In this document: one piece after another, positions 43,160 to 54,834 of the stretch
Position numbering within the stretch: the stretch's first letter is position 1
Layout of the letters: each line of letters starts with the position of its first letter
Origin: Ascarosepion bandense
Taxonomy: Eukaryota > Mollusca > Cephalopoda > Sepiida > Sepiidae
Length of the DNA: 64,000 bases
Assembly: GCA_037127315.1 (NCBI GenBank)
Contig: JBBBDQ010001293.1
Span: 3,222,501-3,286,500, forward strand
Direction: 5' to 3'
The notes under the pieces: generated by a model
What the model saw: only the letters and a program-made list of their open reading frames with translations
The model's database searches: none
What the model was told of the DNA's origin: nothing
Made by a program: the position numbers and the translations under genes

Positions 43160-43400
43160 ATAGATCAAAAACAGAAACAGATAGAAAGAAATAGATATGG
43201 TAAAAAAATAGAAATAAAGAAAGAACGACCGACAGAAAAGCAGAAGAAACAGAAGAAAAGTAAAAGAAGGAAATAATAAAGACAGGCAGAAAGAAAGAAA
43301 AGAAAAGAAAAGAAAGGGAAATAGAAAGAAAAAGAAGTAGGAAAAAAATAAAAAGAAACAGAGAGAAAGTAAAAGAGAAATAATATATTAATGGCAGAAA
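43160..43400. repeat. purine-rich (GAAA-like) low-complexity tract
   Basis: Long run of A and G with AGAAAG and AAAAGAAAAG units, starting at the poly-A end of the LINE-J copy. It may have grown from that tail. Confidence 0.8.
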
Positions 43401-44379
43401 TGAACAGTATCACAATAACTAAAGCTGAGAAAGAAGAAAAAGAAATTTATTGTCAATGAAATAACAAACTAAACAGAATAGAACAAATTACCTTTGATAG
43501 ACACACGACATAAAAAAAAGATCTTGAAATAAAACCCAAACGTTCGTATATCCAGAATGTTTACCTCTTTCGTTTTTTATTGTAAAAAAAAAACCAGGGT
43601 GTTTTATTTTACTTAGTTAAATCGTTGAAAGTAGAATGTGTATCTCACTAGAGCCAGGAAAAGTGAAAAACGAAAATTAAAACAAAAATAACAATCAGAG
43701 TAAAATCCAATTACCTGCGATTTTACTTTTGGTGACAAAAAACATATCTCTAATTTACAAGACAGACAATTACCTCATTATTCAAATATATTTACATTAC
43801 AAACATCTTTACAAACTCATACCACTATAAAGAGTATATGGATATCATTACGTTATATACGTGAATACACACAAACACCAACAAACAATATACATCAAAT
43901 CATCTATACATACACTACCGGCCATAATTATTAGGCAACCCCAGGTTTTTGAAAATATGAAGTATTTCATACTATCTTTAGTATTAATTGCCAAGTGAAT
44001 AATTGTAAATGAAGATAGAATGGTTCTTTTGTTAATAAAGCAGAATAAAATGTACATCAGATGAACTGTTCTGGTGTCAAGTTTTTGTGCTCGCTTCCCC
44101 GTGTTAGTATCTTTTTCTTATTGGATGGCCAAAGCAAAAGCTTCTTTGGTACCTTGTAAAATTTTGCAAAGTAATAAAAACGTATCTTACAAATATATCA
44201 GTGAATATGAAAGCTACGTATATGTATATATTCCACCGTGTCTATAAACTCATAAAAATATCTGCAGATGCTTTGACATCAGCAGGCTATTTCCATTTGG
44301 ATTCGTTTTCCATGAGTCAAATTAGAAATGCAATGTTTTAACCAAGTGAACTTTTTGAACACATAAAATCTAATCAGAA
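43401..44379. other. unannotated; possible Tc1-type end at 43912
   Basis: TACACTACCGGCCATAATTA then TTAGGCAACCCCAGG at about 43912-43946 looks like a Tc1-type terminal inverted repeat following a TA. ATGGCCAAAGCAAAAGC at 44124 is the right distance for a transposase start, but the frame fails to match beyond it. No opposite terminus was found. Confidence 0.35.
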
Positions 44380-44885
44380 ATTTCAGACGCAGTAAGAATA
44401 TAGCCGTGAAATATTACGCAAAACCAGTCTTTCTGTATGGCATTGAATACTAGACAATCTTTTCACAGCTTAAAAGATACTTGAAGCAACAGAAATATGG
44501 TTCCACAGAATGATGCTAAGGTTACAGTGGATCGAATATGAGTGCAACGGCGAAGTTATAGAGAAAATAGTAACAAAAATGGCACTTTTAATCAACATCA
44601 AGAAGAGACAGTAGAAATATCTAGGACACATAAAGAGAAAAGATGACTTGGATAATTTGATCCACAGAAGACTAAATAAAGGCAAGCAGGACAGATGTAA
44701 GCAACACATATGAGCTACCAAATGAGCTTGAGTAAATAAATGGTGGAACAAGGCTCATGAAAGGTCATAAAAAGACATGATGAAGAACAGTTTTCTGTCC
44801 TTTGTAGTAAATGATAGAAAATTGTAGAAAGCTATGGTTGGCAATGCACTAAAGGAATATGGCACACAGCTTAAGAATAAGAAAA
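44380..44885 (+). mobile_element. LINE-X 3' fragment, decayed
   Basis: Frames give KPVFLYGIEY.TIFSQLKRY, the EIWFHRMMLRLQWIEYE block in shifted frame, LINIKKRQ.KYLGHIKRKDD and LDNLIHRRLNKGKQDRCK. The copy ends with AMVGNALKEYGT near 44860. At least five frame changes or stops. Confidence 0.75.
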
Positions 44886-45095
44886 GTGAACTTAGAGAAT
44901 TGGACACTCCTATGTCATATCGACGTAGAGAGAATCTACGAATAAGCGACTTAATACTCTTGTGTAAATGGACGTCAAGAAAAGGGAGTGAGAATGTTAG
45001 TAAAAAAACATTGTTAAAAGCAACAAAGAACAGGAAGCTATTTAGAGGCCTGGTAGTACACACCATAAGTGGAAATGACACATAAAAGAAGAATC
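44886..45095 (+). mobile_element. second LINE-X tail in tandem
   Basis: An open frame (to 45085) reads LCKWTSRKGSENVSKKTLLK, then ATKNRKLFRGLVVHTISGND T and stop, followed by CACATAAAAGAAGAA. It is the last ~70 codons of LINE-X, complete to the terminus, inserted right after the previous copy in the same orientation. Confidence 0.7.
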
Positions 45096-45771
45096 ACAAT
45101 TAGAATACATAATGAACTGTTATTGAAATTAAAGATCTTGTTTGCGGTACGAAATTTTATTATGCCAATAAAAACGAACATAATTACTAAGTCTAGAACA
45201 AACAAAATAACATAACCACCGTAGCTGGTTTGTAAAAAAGAGGCAAGAGAAAAGAAAGAATGGGAAAGAAAAAAAACGGAATCACTTAATGGGTTTCACT
45301 CCACGTTCAGATTGAGGTAAATAAATATGATTATTACGTGAACCATTAAAAAATGAACATTAAAACAAAATCGAAATTCTGATTAAAGCAGTGATTGCAT
45401 TTCGCCAATAAAAAGGTATATGCCTGCTGTCAACTGATGCAAATTCCTTTATCTAGTCAGATTTTTAAACCGGATACAATCAAATTAAAATGGAGATCAG
45501 AGAAAAGAAGAAAATTACTCATTACGTGTGCTTTAAACGCAAAAAGTACATTGATTTATTGTGAAGCTCTCCGTTGACTAGCCGTTAAACACATCGTTTC
45601 GTTTTTAAAGAGAAACTGAGGCGTATGTTCTAATCTTGCTGGATGGGGACATTTTCACAAGTTCGCAGACAAAATAAATGCGGTTTGAAATAAAACTAAC
45701 CGTCTACTAAAATATTTGTATCCATTAAAACTAACCCTTGCAGTAATAAGAATAACAATTAGTATTTGAAA
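45096..45771. other. unannotated region
   Basis: AT-rich. A 60-codon frame at 45395-45577 has no recognisable motif. Confidence 0.4.
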
Positions 45772-45935
45772 TATTTACATCATTCGGACAATTGTCCTCA
45801 TCTTTGTTGCCATTTGTACGAAGTTTAGGCCGTTGTATGCTCAGGCCTTTTCAGGTGCTAAGAATTTTAAACCGAACCCTTTATTACGATCACTGGGGCA
45901 TATCATTCTCATTATTTGTGCATGAGATATCTCCC
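45772..45935 (-). mobile_element. SINE-B tail, minus
   Basis: GGACAATTGTCCTCATCTTT, TTTAGGCCGTTGTATGCTCA and GGCCTTTTCAGGTGCT are the reverse of the SINE-B core and tail. The tRNA head is missing. It faces the plus copy at 45990. Confidence 0.75.
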
Positions 45936-45989
45936 TGTAAATTGCAATGTGAACTCTGGTAAAAAAAATGTTACTGAAGTCCTAGAAAT

Positions 45990-46290
45990 TCAGTTGGCCA
46001 AGGGGATATAGACGTTGGTTAGTTCCAGTGACTTCGCCGAAAATGTTGTGAGTTCAATACCAGGATACAGCAGTGGTGAACAAGTATCTTAGAGTCTGGC
46101 TAGAGGGTGATAACTCTTGACTACCAAAGAGGTTTCGCACAATGAAAATGATATAACCCAGTGATCGTAATAAAGGTATCGGTTTGAAATTTCATCACCT
46201 GAAGAACGCCGGAGCATACAACGGCGGAAACGTCGTATAAATATCAACAAAGATGAGGACAACAATCCGAATAATATAAATTATGAGATT
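45990..46290 (+). mobile_element. SINE-B, plus
   Basis: Head TTGGCCAAGGGGATATAGAC, B-box-like TGTGAGTTCAATACCAGG, body GAAAATGATATAACCCAGTG, core CACCTGAAGAACGCCGGAGC and GGCGGAAACGTCGTA, and tail AAGATGAGGACAACAATCCG. Together with 45772-45935 it forms an opposed pair. Confidence 0.85.
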
Positions 46291-46639
46291 GTATTAACTG
46301 ATTTTTATATTTCCTAAGCTACATTCCTACCTTCTCTGGGATAAGGTGTCATCATTATTTACATTATTAACATTCGAAGAACAATGGATAATAAGATAAT
46401 ATTGTAGGCCCTGATTGCCTCTTCAGCAGGCCTCGCATACAATACATGCATTATACGAGAGAGAGAGAGAGAGAGAGAGAGCGAATACTAAATAAATAGA
46501 AACCAGAAGTAGAAACGTGTAAGAAAACATGAGAGGTGGGAAGGACCTCAAGCGCGACAGTAGCAACATTTTTTTTAAATAAAGCTCAGCAATAAAAGTA
46601 AGATTTAAACTGCACGCAAAGGCTTACAAAGGCTGATAG
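46291..46639. other. unannotated; (GA)n at 46457-46481
   Basis: No gene. The GA tract is the only repeat seen. Confidence 0.6.
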
Positions 46640-46815
46640 AAAGTAAGACAATTTTAGAGCACTAGAAAAACAGGAAAGAGAAGATACAGATCGATGTGGG
46701 ATTTAGATTTTTGCGGATCGTAGTAGACAATAAAACAAGAAACCGAAAGAGAAGTCCTGGACCGAGGAGTGCGAAAGAAGAAAATATTAGAATAGAACTT
46801 ACGGTTATATTTAAC
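46640..46815 (-). mobile_element. LINE-J fragment at the edge of a minisatellite
   Basis: The minus strand reads FTVEIVKYNRKFYSNIFFFR then TPRSRTSLS and, nearer 46690, YDPQKFKSHIDLYLLF, which follow the LINE-J order HPFTVK..KCNRNFYSNSFFPRT...YNLQDFK..VNRHLL. The coding sequence upstream of FTVE is replaced by the 41-bp tandem array. Confidence 0.8.
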
Positions 46816-48120
46816 AATTTCAACGGTAAAAATTCTGTTACAACTATTTCTTTTTCAATTTCAACGGTAAAAATTCTGTTACAACTATTTCTTTTTCAAT
46901 TTCAACGTTAAAAATTCTGTTACAACTATTTCTTTTTCAATTTCAACGGTAAAAATTCTGCTACAACTATTTCTTTTTCAATTTCAACGGTAAAAATTAT
47001 GTTACAACTATTTCTTTTTCAATTTCAACGGTAAAAATTCTGTTACAACTATTTCTTTTTCAATTTCAACGGTAAAAATTCTGTTACAACTATTTCTTTT
47101 TCAATTTCAACGGTAAACATTCTGTTACAACTATTTTTTTTTCAATTTCAACGGTAAAATTCTGTTACAACTATTTCTTTTTCAATTTCAACGGTAAAAA
47201 TTCTGTTACAACTAATTCTTTTTCAATTTCAACAGTAAAAATTCTGTTACAACTATTTCTTTTTCAATTTCAACGGTAAAAATTCTGTTACAACTATTTC
47301 TTTTTCAATTTCAACGGTAAAAATTCTGTTACGACTATTTCTTCCTCAATTTCAACGGTAAAAATTCTGTTACAACTATTTCTTTTTCAGTTTCAACAGT
47401 AAAAATTCTGTTACAACTATTTCTTTTTCAATTTCAACGGTAAAAATTCTGTTACAACTATTTCTTTTTCAATTTCAACGTTAAAAATTCTGTTACAACT
47501 ATTTCTTTTTCAATTTCAACGTTAAAAATTCTGCTACAACTATTTCTTTTTCAATTTCAACGGTAAAAATTCTGTTACAACTATTTCTTTTTCAATTTCA
47601 ACGGTAAAAATTCTGTTACAACTATTTCTTTTTCAATTTCAACGGTAAAAATTCTGTTACAACTATTTCTTTTTCAATTTCAACGGTAAACATTCTGTTA
47701 CAACTATTTCTTTTTCAATTTCAACGGTAAAAATTCTGTTACAACTATTTTTTTCAATTTCAACGGTAAAAATTCTGTTGCAACTATTTATTTTTCAATT
47801 TCAACGGTAAAAATTCTGTTACAACTATTTCTTTTTCATTTTCAACGGTAAAAATTCTGTTACAACTATTTCTTTTTCAATTTCAACGGTAAAAATTCAG
47901 TTACAACTATTTCTTTTTCAATTTCAACGGTAAAAATTCTGTTACAACTATTTCTTCTTCAATTTCAACGGTAAAAATTCTGTTACAACTATTTCTTGTT
48001 CAATTTCAGCCGTAAAAATTCTGTTACAAATATTTCTTTTTCAATTTCAGCAGTAAAAATTATGTTACAAATATTTCTTTTTCAATTTCAACGGTAAAAA
48101 TTCTGGTAAGACTATTTTTT
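46816..48120. repeat. 41-bp minisatellite, about 32 units
   Basis: Consensus AATTTCAACGGTAAAAATTC followed by TGTTACAACTATTTCTTTTTC, repeated over about 1305 bp with few substitutions and rare single-base indels (for example near 47158 and 47748). The first part of the unit (TTTCAACGGTAAAA) corresponds to the LINE-J codons for FTVE/FTVK on the minus strand, directly continuous with the LINE-J fragment at 46640-46815. The array therefore seems to have grown out of retrotransposon coding sequence. Units at the right end (48000-48120) are the most diverged. Confidence 0.95.
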
Positions 48121-48841
48121 GTAGGATCGCCTCGCTGCTTATTTTGGATAAATTTGATGAGAAGAAGCAATCATAGTTTACGCCCCATTTTGTTTTAGGC
48201 TACTTGTTCAATTTAAGTTCTCATCGTATACTGCCTATTTTTATTGAGAAATGTTCCCAGTAAATGGTTTGTATTTGTTTATTATTTCCTTGCAGTTCAA
48301 AAAGATCTTTCTAGTGAAACTTATTAGATATATTTGCGTCGGTTTTCAAACAATGAAATATTCTTAATGATTAGTATAATCTGATAAAATGCCATGGTAA
48401 AATGTGCTGCCTTCCATCAACATAGCTGATTCTGAATTCCAGGAGAGCAACATTGTAGTATTAGTTTGACTAAGTGTAGTTGGTAGAAGAATTAATGACC
48501 GCTTGGATATGTTCTCCCAGCTGCTTCACTCGGGACTCCTTTCCCTGTGCACCGTAAACAAAGCACTGTCTCCCAAAAATCGGTGTAGCCTTCATGAATC
48601 ACTAACACCCGATTGACTCTGAAACAGAAGTTGGCTCTTTTTATGCGTTTTCGGTCTCGGGCAAGAAATCGAAATTTCTCGCATGTGAAAACCTCGCTTT
48701 CGCCGATGACGCATGCCCCGTGTCATTCCAGAACTGCCTTGCATGAGCTCGCCTCGAGGTTCCATGATGTCTACAAACGCATGTGCAGAAAACTTGCCTT
48801 CTTTTGCTTCGGCGATTGAAGTCTCAACCGTAAACATTCAA
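48121..48841. other. unannotated region with an unusual minus frame
   Basis: Positions 48590-48840 are more GC-rich than the surroundings. The minus strand is open for 81 codons (48592-48837) with balanced composition (AEAKEGKFSAHAFVDIMEPR, GELMQGSSGMTRGMRHRRKR). I do not recognise it, and no exon signals are convincing. Confidence 0.3.
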
Positions 48842-49140
48842 TGCTTAATATGCTTCTTCCGTTCATTGAATATTGTTGGGATTTCTAGTCTGGTGCTCGT
48901 TCTGTTCATCTTAGAAGTCTTGACAAAATTCAGAGAAGGATCTTTAATGTAATCAATCCAGACAAGGAATCAGTTTTTTCAGTCACCTCTTCACCGATGT
49001 GACTTCTCTTCCCTTTATCTACATGTTTTTTTATCTACATGTTTTATCTACATATATTTGCATGGCAAATGCTCTGACGTACATTTTTCCCGTGTGCCCT
49101 GAATAAATGAATTTAAGCGTGCCACTAGATTGGCAGTTAG
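48842..49140 (+). mobile_element. LINE-J internal fragment
   Basis: Frames give MLLPFIEYCWDF.SGARSVHL, RSLDKIQRRIFNVINPDKES, a decayed middle and ARCALNK-type remnants, then CHQIGSQVSPF-like. It is the IEYC..WSG...DKIQRRICNVI region without the 3' end. Confidence 0.65.
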
Positions 49141-49150
49141 GTTTCACCAT

Positions 49151-49312
49151 TTCTTTAATCGGTATAACCCCATGCAAAGAAGTAAAGCCACTAAGATACA
49201 AGAGTTACAGGGTGCGGAAGAATTAGGAACATAAACGTTAAAAAAGAGCGGAAAGAGGAAAGAGTAATCAGGAGGACAGTTGTTAGCAATACACATATTT
49301 TTGCAGATTAAA
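49151..49312 (-). mobile_element. LINE-J 3' end, minus
   Basis: Starts on the plus strand with GGTATAACCCCATGCAAAGA, the reverse of the family end, and includes the 3' UTR. Truncated at about 49312. Confidence 0.7.
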
Positions 49313-49550
49313 GTAACTACAACTTCTATTCTAACAGTTTCTTTTCTCGCACTTCTCACATTTCTTGCTTCACGGATAAATACAATCTTCAAAAATTTAT
49401 TAAACATAAATCGCTATATCTTTTCTTGAATCTTGTTCATTTTATGCCCTTTTTTCAATCATCACCACTAATGTCTTATTATTATCTTTCACTTTCTTTA
49501 ACTTCTAAATCTTAGTGGCTTTATCGCCTTGCATGGGGCGGATTAAAGTA
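49313..49550 (+). mobile_element. LINE-J 3' end, plus
   Basis: CTACAACTTCTATTCTAACA and GTTTCTTTTCTCGCACTTCT encode the NFYSNSFFSRTS region; AATACAATCTTCAAAAATTT then the end TTATCGCCTTGCATGGGGCG follow. Back to back with the minus copy at 49151. Confidence 0.7.
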
Positions 49551-49849
49551 CTAAATGAGAATCTGACAGAGTGACATCATTTGTTTACGATTGTTCTGCC
49601 GCCGACATCTAATGTATACAAATATCAGTTCAATAACAATGCGCCTTTGTAGACAGATGCTAGCATTTTTATGTGTATAGACATAGAAAAACGTTACACA
49701 CCAATAATTGATAGGTGAATATTGCTGCAAAACATGCATTTATTATGACTTTCTCATAATTTTTGTTTTCCGAAAATGGCCAAAAATAGCTGTACATTCA
49801 TAATATCAACTTCATTTCTGTACGTATGCATATAACTGTTTATGCAATT
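49551..49849. other. unannotated region
   Basis: Nothing recognised. Confidence 0.4.
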
Positions 49850-50670
49850 GTTGAGTGCAATCGCATCTACCTCCCATTAGCATGGGACAGGCTAGCCTCC
49901 CAGAGAGTAAAATACTACGCCTCCTTGGCCTTACACTCTCGGCGGACCTCAAATGGAATGACTATATTGAATCCATTGCCAAATCTGCTGCTATGAAAGT
50001 CGGCTCCCTGTGCAGGGCCCGGAAATTTTTCCCACCTGAATCTATTCTACACATATACAAATCTACCATCCGCCCGTGTATTGAATATTGCCCCTGCTGC
50101 TCTCCTTGGGCTTCTTGACAAAATACAAAGGAGGATCTGTAACGTGGTTGATACTGACTTAGCAGACCGGCTGCAGCCGCTCTCACACCGGCGTGATGTG
50201 GCTTCCCTTTGCCTCTTCTGCAAGTACTTTCATGGCTTCTGCTCCGATGAGCTTAGATCACTGGTGCCGCCTAAGCACGAATTTACACGAGATACTAGAT
50301 TAGCAACTAGGTCCCACCCTTTTACAGTTAAACAAATAAGATGTAACGTAAATTCTACTCCAACAGCTTCTTTTCTCGCGCTTCCAGCCTGTGGAACTCC
50401 CTTCCACAAGTCTGCTTTCCCGACAGTTACAATCTCCAGGTGTTTAAATGTAGGGTCAATAGACACCTCCTATCACACTAACTCCCAACTATTCTCACAA
50501 CACTCTCATCTACCCAACCCTCATTCTCGATATCCTTACCCGCCTATCACCCACCCTCTGTCATTTCCTATATTTAATCAGCCTTTCTCCACTCTACGTA
50601 GCCCCTGCACAGTAGTGGCAGTGACATGCCTTGCTCGGGGTCAAATGCTTATAAAAAAAAAAATCAGAAA
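49850..50670 (+). mobile_element. LINE-J 3' fragment, longest well-preserved copy
   Basis: A first frame (to 50118) reads SLPESKILRLLGLTLSADLK, WNDYIESIAKSAAMKVGSLC, RARKFFPPESILHIYKSTIR and PCIEYC. A one-step frame change near 50090 then gives LLDKIQRRICNVVDTDLADR, LQPLSHRRDVASLCLFCKYF, HGFCSDELRSLVPPKHEFTR and TRSHPFTVKQIRCNVNS. After another change the ALPACGTPFH part leads to the 3' UTR and the end CATGCCTTGCTCGGGGTCAA then AAAAAAAAAA. It includes the thumb and the C-terminal domain but not the palm. Confidence 0.9.
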
Positions 50671-50920
50671 CACAAGCCACGTGTAGCTGAAATAAGTTTT
50701 TAAATTTTTTCGAATCAGTTGTACTCAGCACATCGACATTTGCGAGCTATTTACAAAGCAGACTTAGAAAAATAAAGAGTAAAAGTATCACTGCGGAGAG
50801 ATGTCTGGAGATACGCGGGAGAAAACGTTCTAATATTTAAACGACTAATCATTTAATATTAATTCTATAAAGATTATACAATAACAAAAATAGAAAATAC
50901 TGTAAACCATTAATTAATTG

Positions 50921-50973
<53 letters not shown>

Positions 50974-51754
50974 AATCAAAGCTTTTATAAATGATATCAG
51001 AAAGTTGAGCTTCCCAAAAGAAATCTTTTTGTATGACAATACTCGTCACCATGCGCCAACTGCAAAGTAACAAACAATAGCGCTTGGATTCCGTATTTTT
51101 AAAGTTGATCTTGCTACAGCATCTGTGTTTCAAAAGATTTTTTCCCAAAAATCAGGAAGTTAACCGATTCTAAATACATTTTCACCACTTAATAAGTAAT
51201 GAATAATTGTTTACTGAATAAATTATTTTATCAAAAAAGATGAAGGAAATATCTTTTTTTGCTATGTTTTACCCGCATACATTTTATGATATCTCGTATT
51301 AAATATTTAATTTCGGGGATGTGCGTGAATAGTTTTTACAAGAAAAATTCCTGAAGATGTTATTTCAGTAAAAACAAAATAAACCCATGCATATAATGTA
51401 TGAACATACGGAAAATTCGTCCAATATTGTTCTAAAAATAATTCAATAAAATTCGGAAGATAATTTTTTGAAGAATTTGTTGCTTAATTTAATTTAAAAA
51501 AGTGATATTTTCTTTCACATTGAACTGAAAAAATGTACACGTAATATTTGTTATTTAATAAATTGTAGTTTTTCAGGGCGAGTTTGAAATTCATCCCGTT
51601 TCTGACAGCGAAAAGAGTTTCTTTTATTAAATAAAGACGTGTTTGAAGGTTCAAAAAAATGTAAATTTTAATGCTATATATGGGTTTGAACTTTTTAAAA
51701 TAAATTTTATTTCAATTTTCTATTTTAGCAATTTAAAAAAAATCCTACATGATA
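50671..51754. other. unannotated; (TA)n at 50923-50969
   Basis: AT-rich. No coding or repeat signal besides the TA tract. Confidence 0.5.
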
Positions 51755-52012
51755 CAATCAGTTAAGTGTCATAGTGATACACGCTTGGGCTTTCATGTCT
51801 TGAAATGGACATAACTTACTGGGCGAAAAATTATCCCAAACTAGGTTGTCTGCAATAGACTGGTTGCTAGCTAAGGTTATAGAACCCAATCTGTTCTGTT
51901 ATTTAACCCATACGGGTATTTACGTGTAAGTGAATGCAAGGTATTAAACTGGAATTCGAACTCGGCTCCCCGATTTGTCGTTCCGAGCCGATATCCACAG
52001 CACCCCAACGCA
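51755..52012 (-). mobile_element. SINE-A
   Basis: Minus-strand head GTTGGGGTGCTGTGGATATC, GGCTCGGAACGACAAATCGG and B box GAGTTCGAATTCC. The body has a small internal deletion relative to 3396-3697. The far end, AATCAGTTAAGTGTC, is present. Confidence 0.85.
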
Positions 52013-52599
52013 CATATAATGATTGCAAAAATGACCTAAATCTGATAACAAGTTTTCACTGACTAGTATTCAATATTGAAAGAATATTATGATAATAATT
52101 TAATTTCATATCTACCATTGTTTCAGTCAGTTTTTATGGCTTAAAAGCACTTTTTGATCCATCGGTACGGGTGTTGTTTTATTGTTTTTCCAGTGTCTCT
52201 GTTTTCCTGCAATTATGCACAGATTCTTATATACAAGAAAACCCAGTACCTACTTCATTAATTAAACGTAAATTGTTCTTTTATGTTTTTATTATTTGAA
52301 AAACAAATTTTTCACTTTTTTCTAAATGATATTTTTCGCTCGCCACGAAGGAAAAAATTAGAATTACGAAGAAATTATATTATTCGCATACAAATATTAC
52401 TTTACTGCAATTTCTCTAAAATTTCCTCTTAGCGTAAATGGTTTTTCGTTCACATTAATTTAATGCAAATTACATTTACGTTATTTTTTTTTGTTTAGGT
52501 AGCGGCTTATTTATTATACTAAATGTAATAAAAGCGTTTAGAAAAAAATATATTCTTAAAGTATTAGTTATATAAAGTTAAATATTATTTATTTACATA
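52013..52599. other. unannotated AT-rich region
   Basis: Nothing recognised. Confidence 0.4.
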
Positions 52600-52930
52600 C
52601 TGTTGCCTTATCTGGTTCCTGCGATTCATCTTGAGGTTCTTGACAAAATCCAAAGAAGGATTTCTGATGTAATTGATCTTGAGTTGGTATTTTGTTTTAC
52701 CGATGAAATAAGTAAATATAACCGCCTCTTATACTCGAATAGTTTCTTTTCTCGCATTTCCCTCGTGTGAAACTCCCTTCAGTATACATGCTTTCTCGAT
52801 AGCTACAATCTCCAAAATTTTACATGCAACGTCAATTCTATTTCCTTGAATCCTTTATATCTTTTATCCTTACATCGACACACCTCTACTCAGTCTTTTC
52901 TCTCACTGTAACATCCAGTGTATGACATGA
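52600..52930 (+). mobile_element. LINE-J fragment
   Basis: Frames read IHLEVLDKIQRRISDVIDLE, then after an internal deletion NRLLYSNSFFSRISLV.NSL, QYTCFLDSYNLQNFTCNVNS. The FCSDEL to FTVK part is missing, and no clear 3' end is seen. Confidence 0.75.
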
Positions 52931-53113
52931 CCGCTGACTGCGTTCAGCTAAACTTCCTGACCTTTGGTCGATTCCGCCAACGTTGTGTTGTTGATCTCGG
53001 ATTAACCAAAGTAGGATTGCTTATTATCACTTGACGAGGCTGGTCCATACATGCGAGAGATTGGTATTTAAGGAAAACCAGATTTAAGACCGCAACCACA
53101 CGGTGTAGATCTT

Positions 53114-53115
<2 letters not shown>

Positions 53116-53154
<39 letters not shown>
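53116..53154. repeat. (TA)n microsatellite
   Basis: About nineteen TA units, touching the 3' end of the minus-strand LINE-J that follows. Confidence 0.95.
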
Positions 53155-53157
<3 letters not shown>

Positions 53158-53550
53158 ATCATGTCACCCCAAGCAAGGCATTTCACTGCCACTATAGCGC
53201 AGGGGGTTACACAGGGCGATATACGAGTTAGGATGTACATAAGGGGAGAGTTGGAGAGAATGGGAGGGTTAGTATGTTAGAAAGTGTCTATTGACCTTAC
53301 ATTTAAACTCCTGGAGATTATAGCCGTCGGGGAAGCAAGCATGCGGAAGGGAATTCCACAGGCGGGAAGTGCGAGACAAGAAGCTGTAAAAGGGTGGGAC
53401 TTGGTTGCCAATCTAGTATCTCGTGCAAACTCACACCTAGGGGGCACCAGTGATTTAAGTTCTGCAGGCGGTCAGATAAGTCGGTATCAATCACGTTACA
53501 GATTCTTCGCTGTATTTTGTCAAGAAGCCCAAGGAGAATAGTAGATCGAA
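53155..53550 (-). mobile_element. LINE-J 3' fragment with internal deletions
   Basis: Plus strand starts AATCATGTCACCCCAAGCAA, then the 3' UTR, AGTGTCTATTGACCTTACAT, GGAATTCCACAGGCGGGAAG and AAAGGGTGGGACTTGGTTGC, then AGTCGGTATCAATCACGTTA and GATTCTTCGCTGTATTTTGT. Pieces encoding NFYSNSF and SDELKS...HRRDVAS are missing compared with 33148-33795. Confidence 0.8.
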
Positions 53551-54269
53551 TAATTAAAAGATTACAAGCAAGCCAAAGTATGTGACGAAAAAGAAGTATC
53601 AGCTGGCTGGAATTTCAGTAGCACGAAAATTTTCGTGCTGTATTATTCCCACGGAACGATGGTTTATTGAACTTCCACTTGAATCTGGACTGACCGTCTT
53701 TCGTAATATCTCTTTCGCCCGTTTCTTTTCTACCAGCAGACCCCGTTTAATCCGACCGTATCATTTAAACCACTATTCAAATTTCTTTACAAATTCTCAA
53801 CCCAAACACGGAGGCTGAAGTAATTGATTTTGTCTTGCTTTCTGGTTTTGTTAAACAGGTACCCAGATTTGGGTGGTGAAGTTAAGTATGGGTTTTCAAT
53901 TTCCCTCAGTTTATAACACTTACCAGCTCAAAATGAAAACAATTATATTTAACATTTGAACTTTCAAGGGAAGAGGAGGAAAACCCACTGGCTGTCATTG
54001 TTTGTCTGTTTTTTCTAGATCTCCTGGTAATCAGTTTACAGGAAATTCTCAACGCTGTATTTTGACCTAGGGTCACATATCGGCAAAACCTATTGAAAAA
54101 TATTTTGACTAACTAAATAATTTTGCACTCGATGATCCCTGTATCTGTATTTTCCACTTGTTAACATTTCGGTTACTTTACCCGACAAAAATAATTGTAT
54201 TCTTCAATTTTAGAGAAATCACTTTTTGTTTTGAAAATCACTTAAGATTAATCGCTGAAAATAGGGATA
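53551..54269. other. unannotated region
   Basis: A 78-codon plus frame (53582-53818) has balanced composition but no recognisable motif. Confidence 0.35.
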
Positions 54270-54340
54270 CATGTGTTCTAGCAGTGGTCTCACCTTGTTT
54301 GGGGTGAAATGATTAGAAAAAATAAACAAACATAAATAAG
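54270..54340 (+). mobile_element. LINE-J 3' terminus
   Basis: TAGCAGTGGTCTCACCTTGT then TTGGGGTGAAATGATTAGAA is the last ~60 bp of LINE-J only. Confidence 0.6.
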
Positions 54341-54554
54341 AAACAGAATGTTTATCATTGCACTGCTGGTCTTTTGTATTTATTTAGGTTTGTTTTTTCT
54401 AATTATTAGCACTTTTTAAAGATTTTTTAATTTGTCCTTTAACATCACAGACTACAATAAGTAAATGAAAACATTTTTTACTTTTCTACGTAAAAGGTGA
54501 GCCTTACATTCATAAATTCACGTAATTAATCCTTAAATTTAATAATATACTTTG

Positions 54555-54611
<57 letters not shown>

Positions 54612-54729
54612 ACTTACTAAATTTCAAAGAGAATTTTAAATTTGTCATTTAGAATTTTCGTATACCATAGCGGTTTGATATCTTTCTATCGAAGAACGTT
54701 CGCAATCTATCTATCTATCTATCTATCTA

Positions 54730-54788
<59 letters not shown>

Positions 54789-54834
54789 GCAGTTTTAAAC
54801 ATGACGTAGTTGATAGAGACGTTGTCCTCGCGAA
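54341..54834. repeat. AT-rich DNA with (TA)n and (CTAT)n-(TA)n
   Basis: (TA)n at 54557-54608; (CTAT)n from 54705 passing directly into (TA)n to 54784. The remainder is unrecognised. Confidence 0.8.

Noticed and set aside
44124..44250. Start of a Tc1 transposase (ATGGCCAAAGCAAAAGC)
   Set aside because: The first residues look right after a Tc1-type terminus, but the frame stops resembling a transposase at once.
46816..48120. CRISPR-like array
   Set aside because: Units are contiguous with no unique spacers; it is a minisatellite in a eukaryotic context.
48713..48952. 79-codon plus frame
   Set aside because: Its second half runs into LINE-J sequence in the wrong frame, so it is a shadow.
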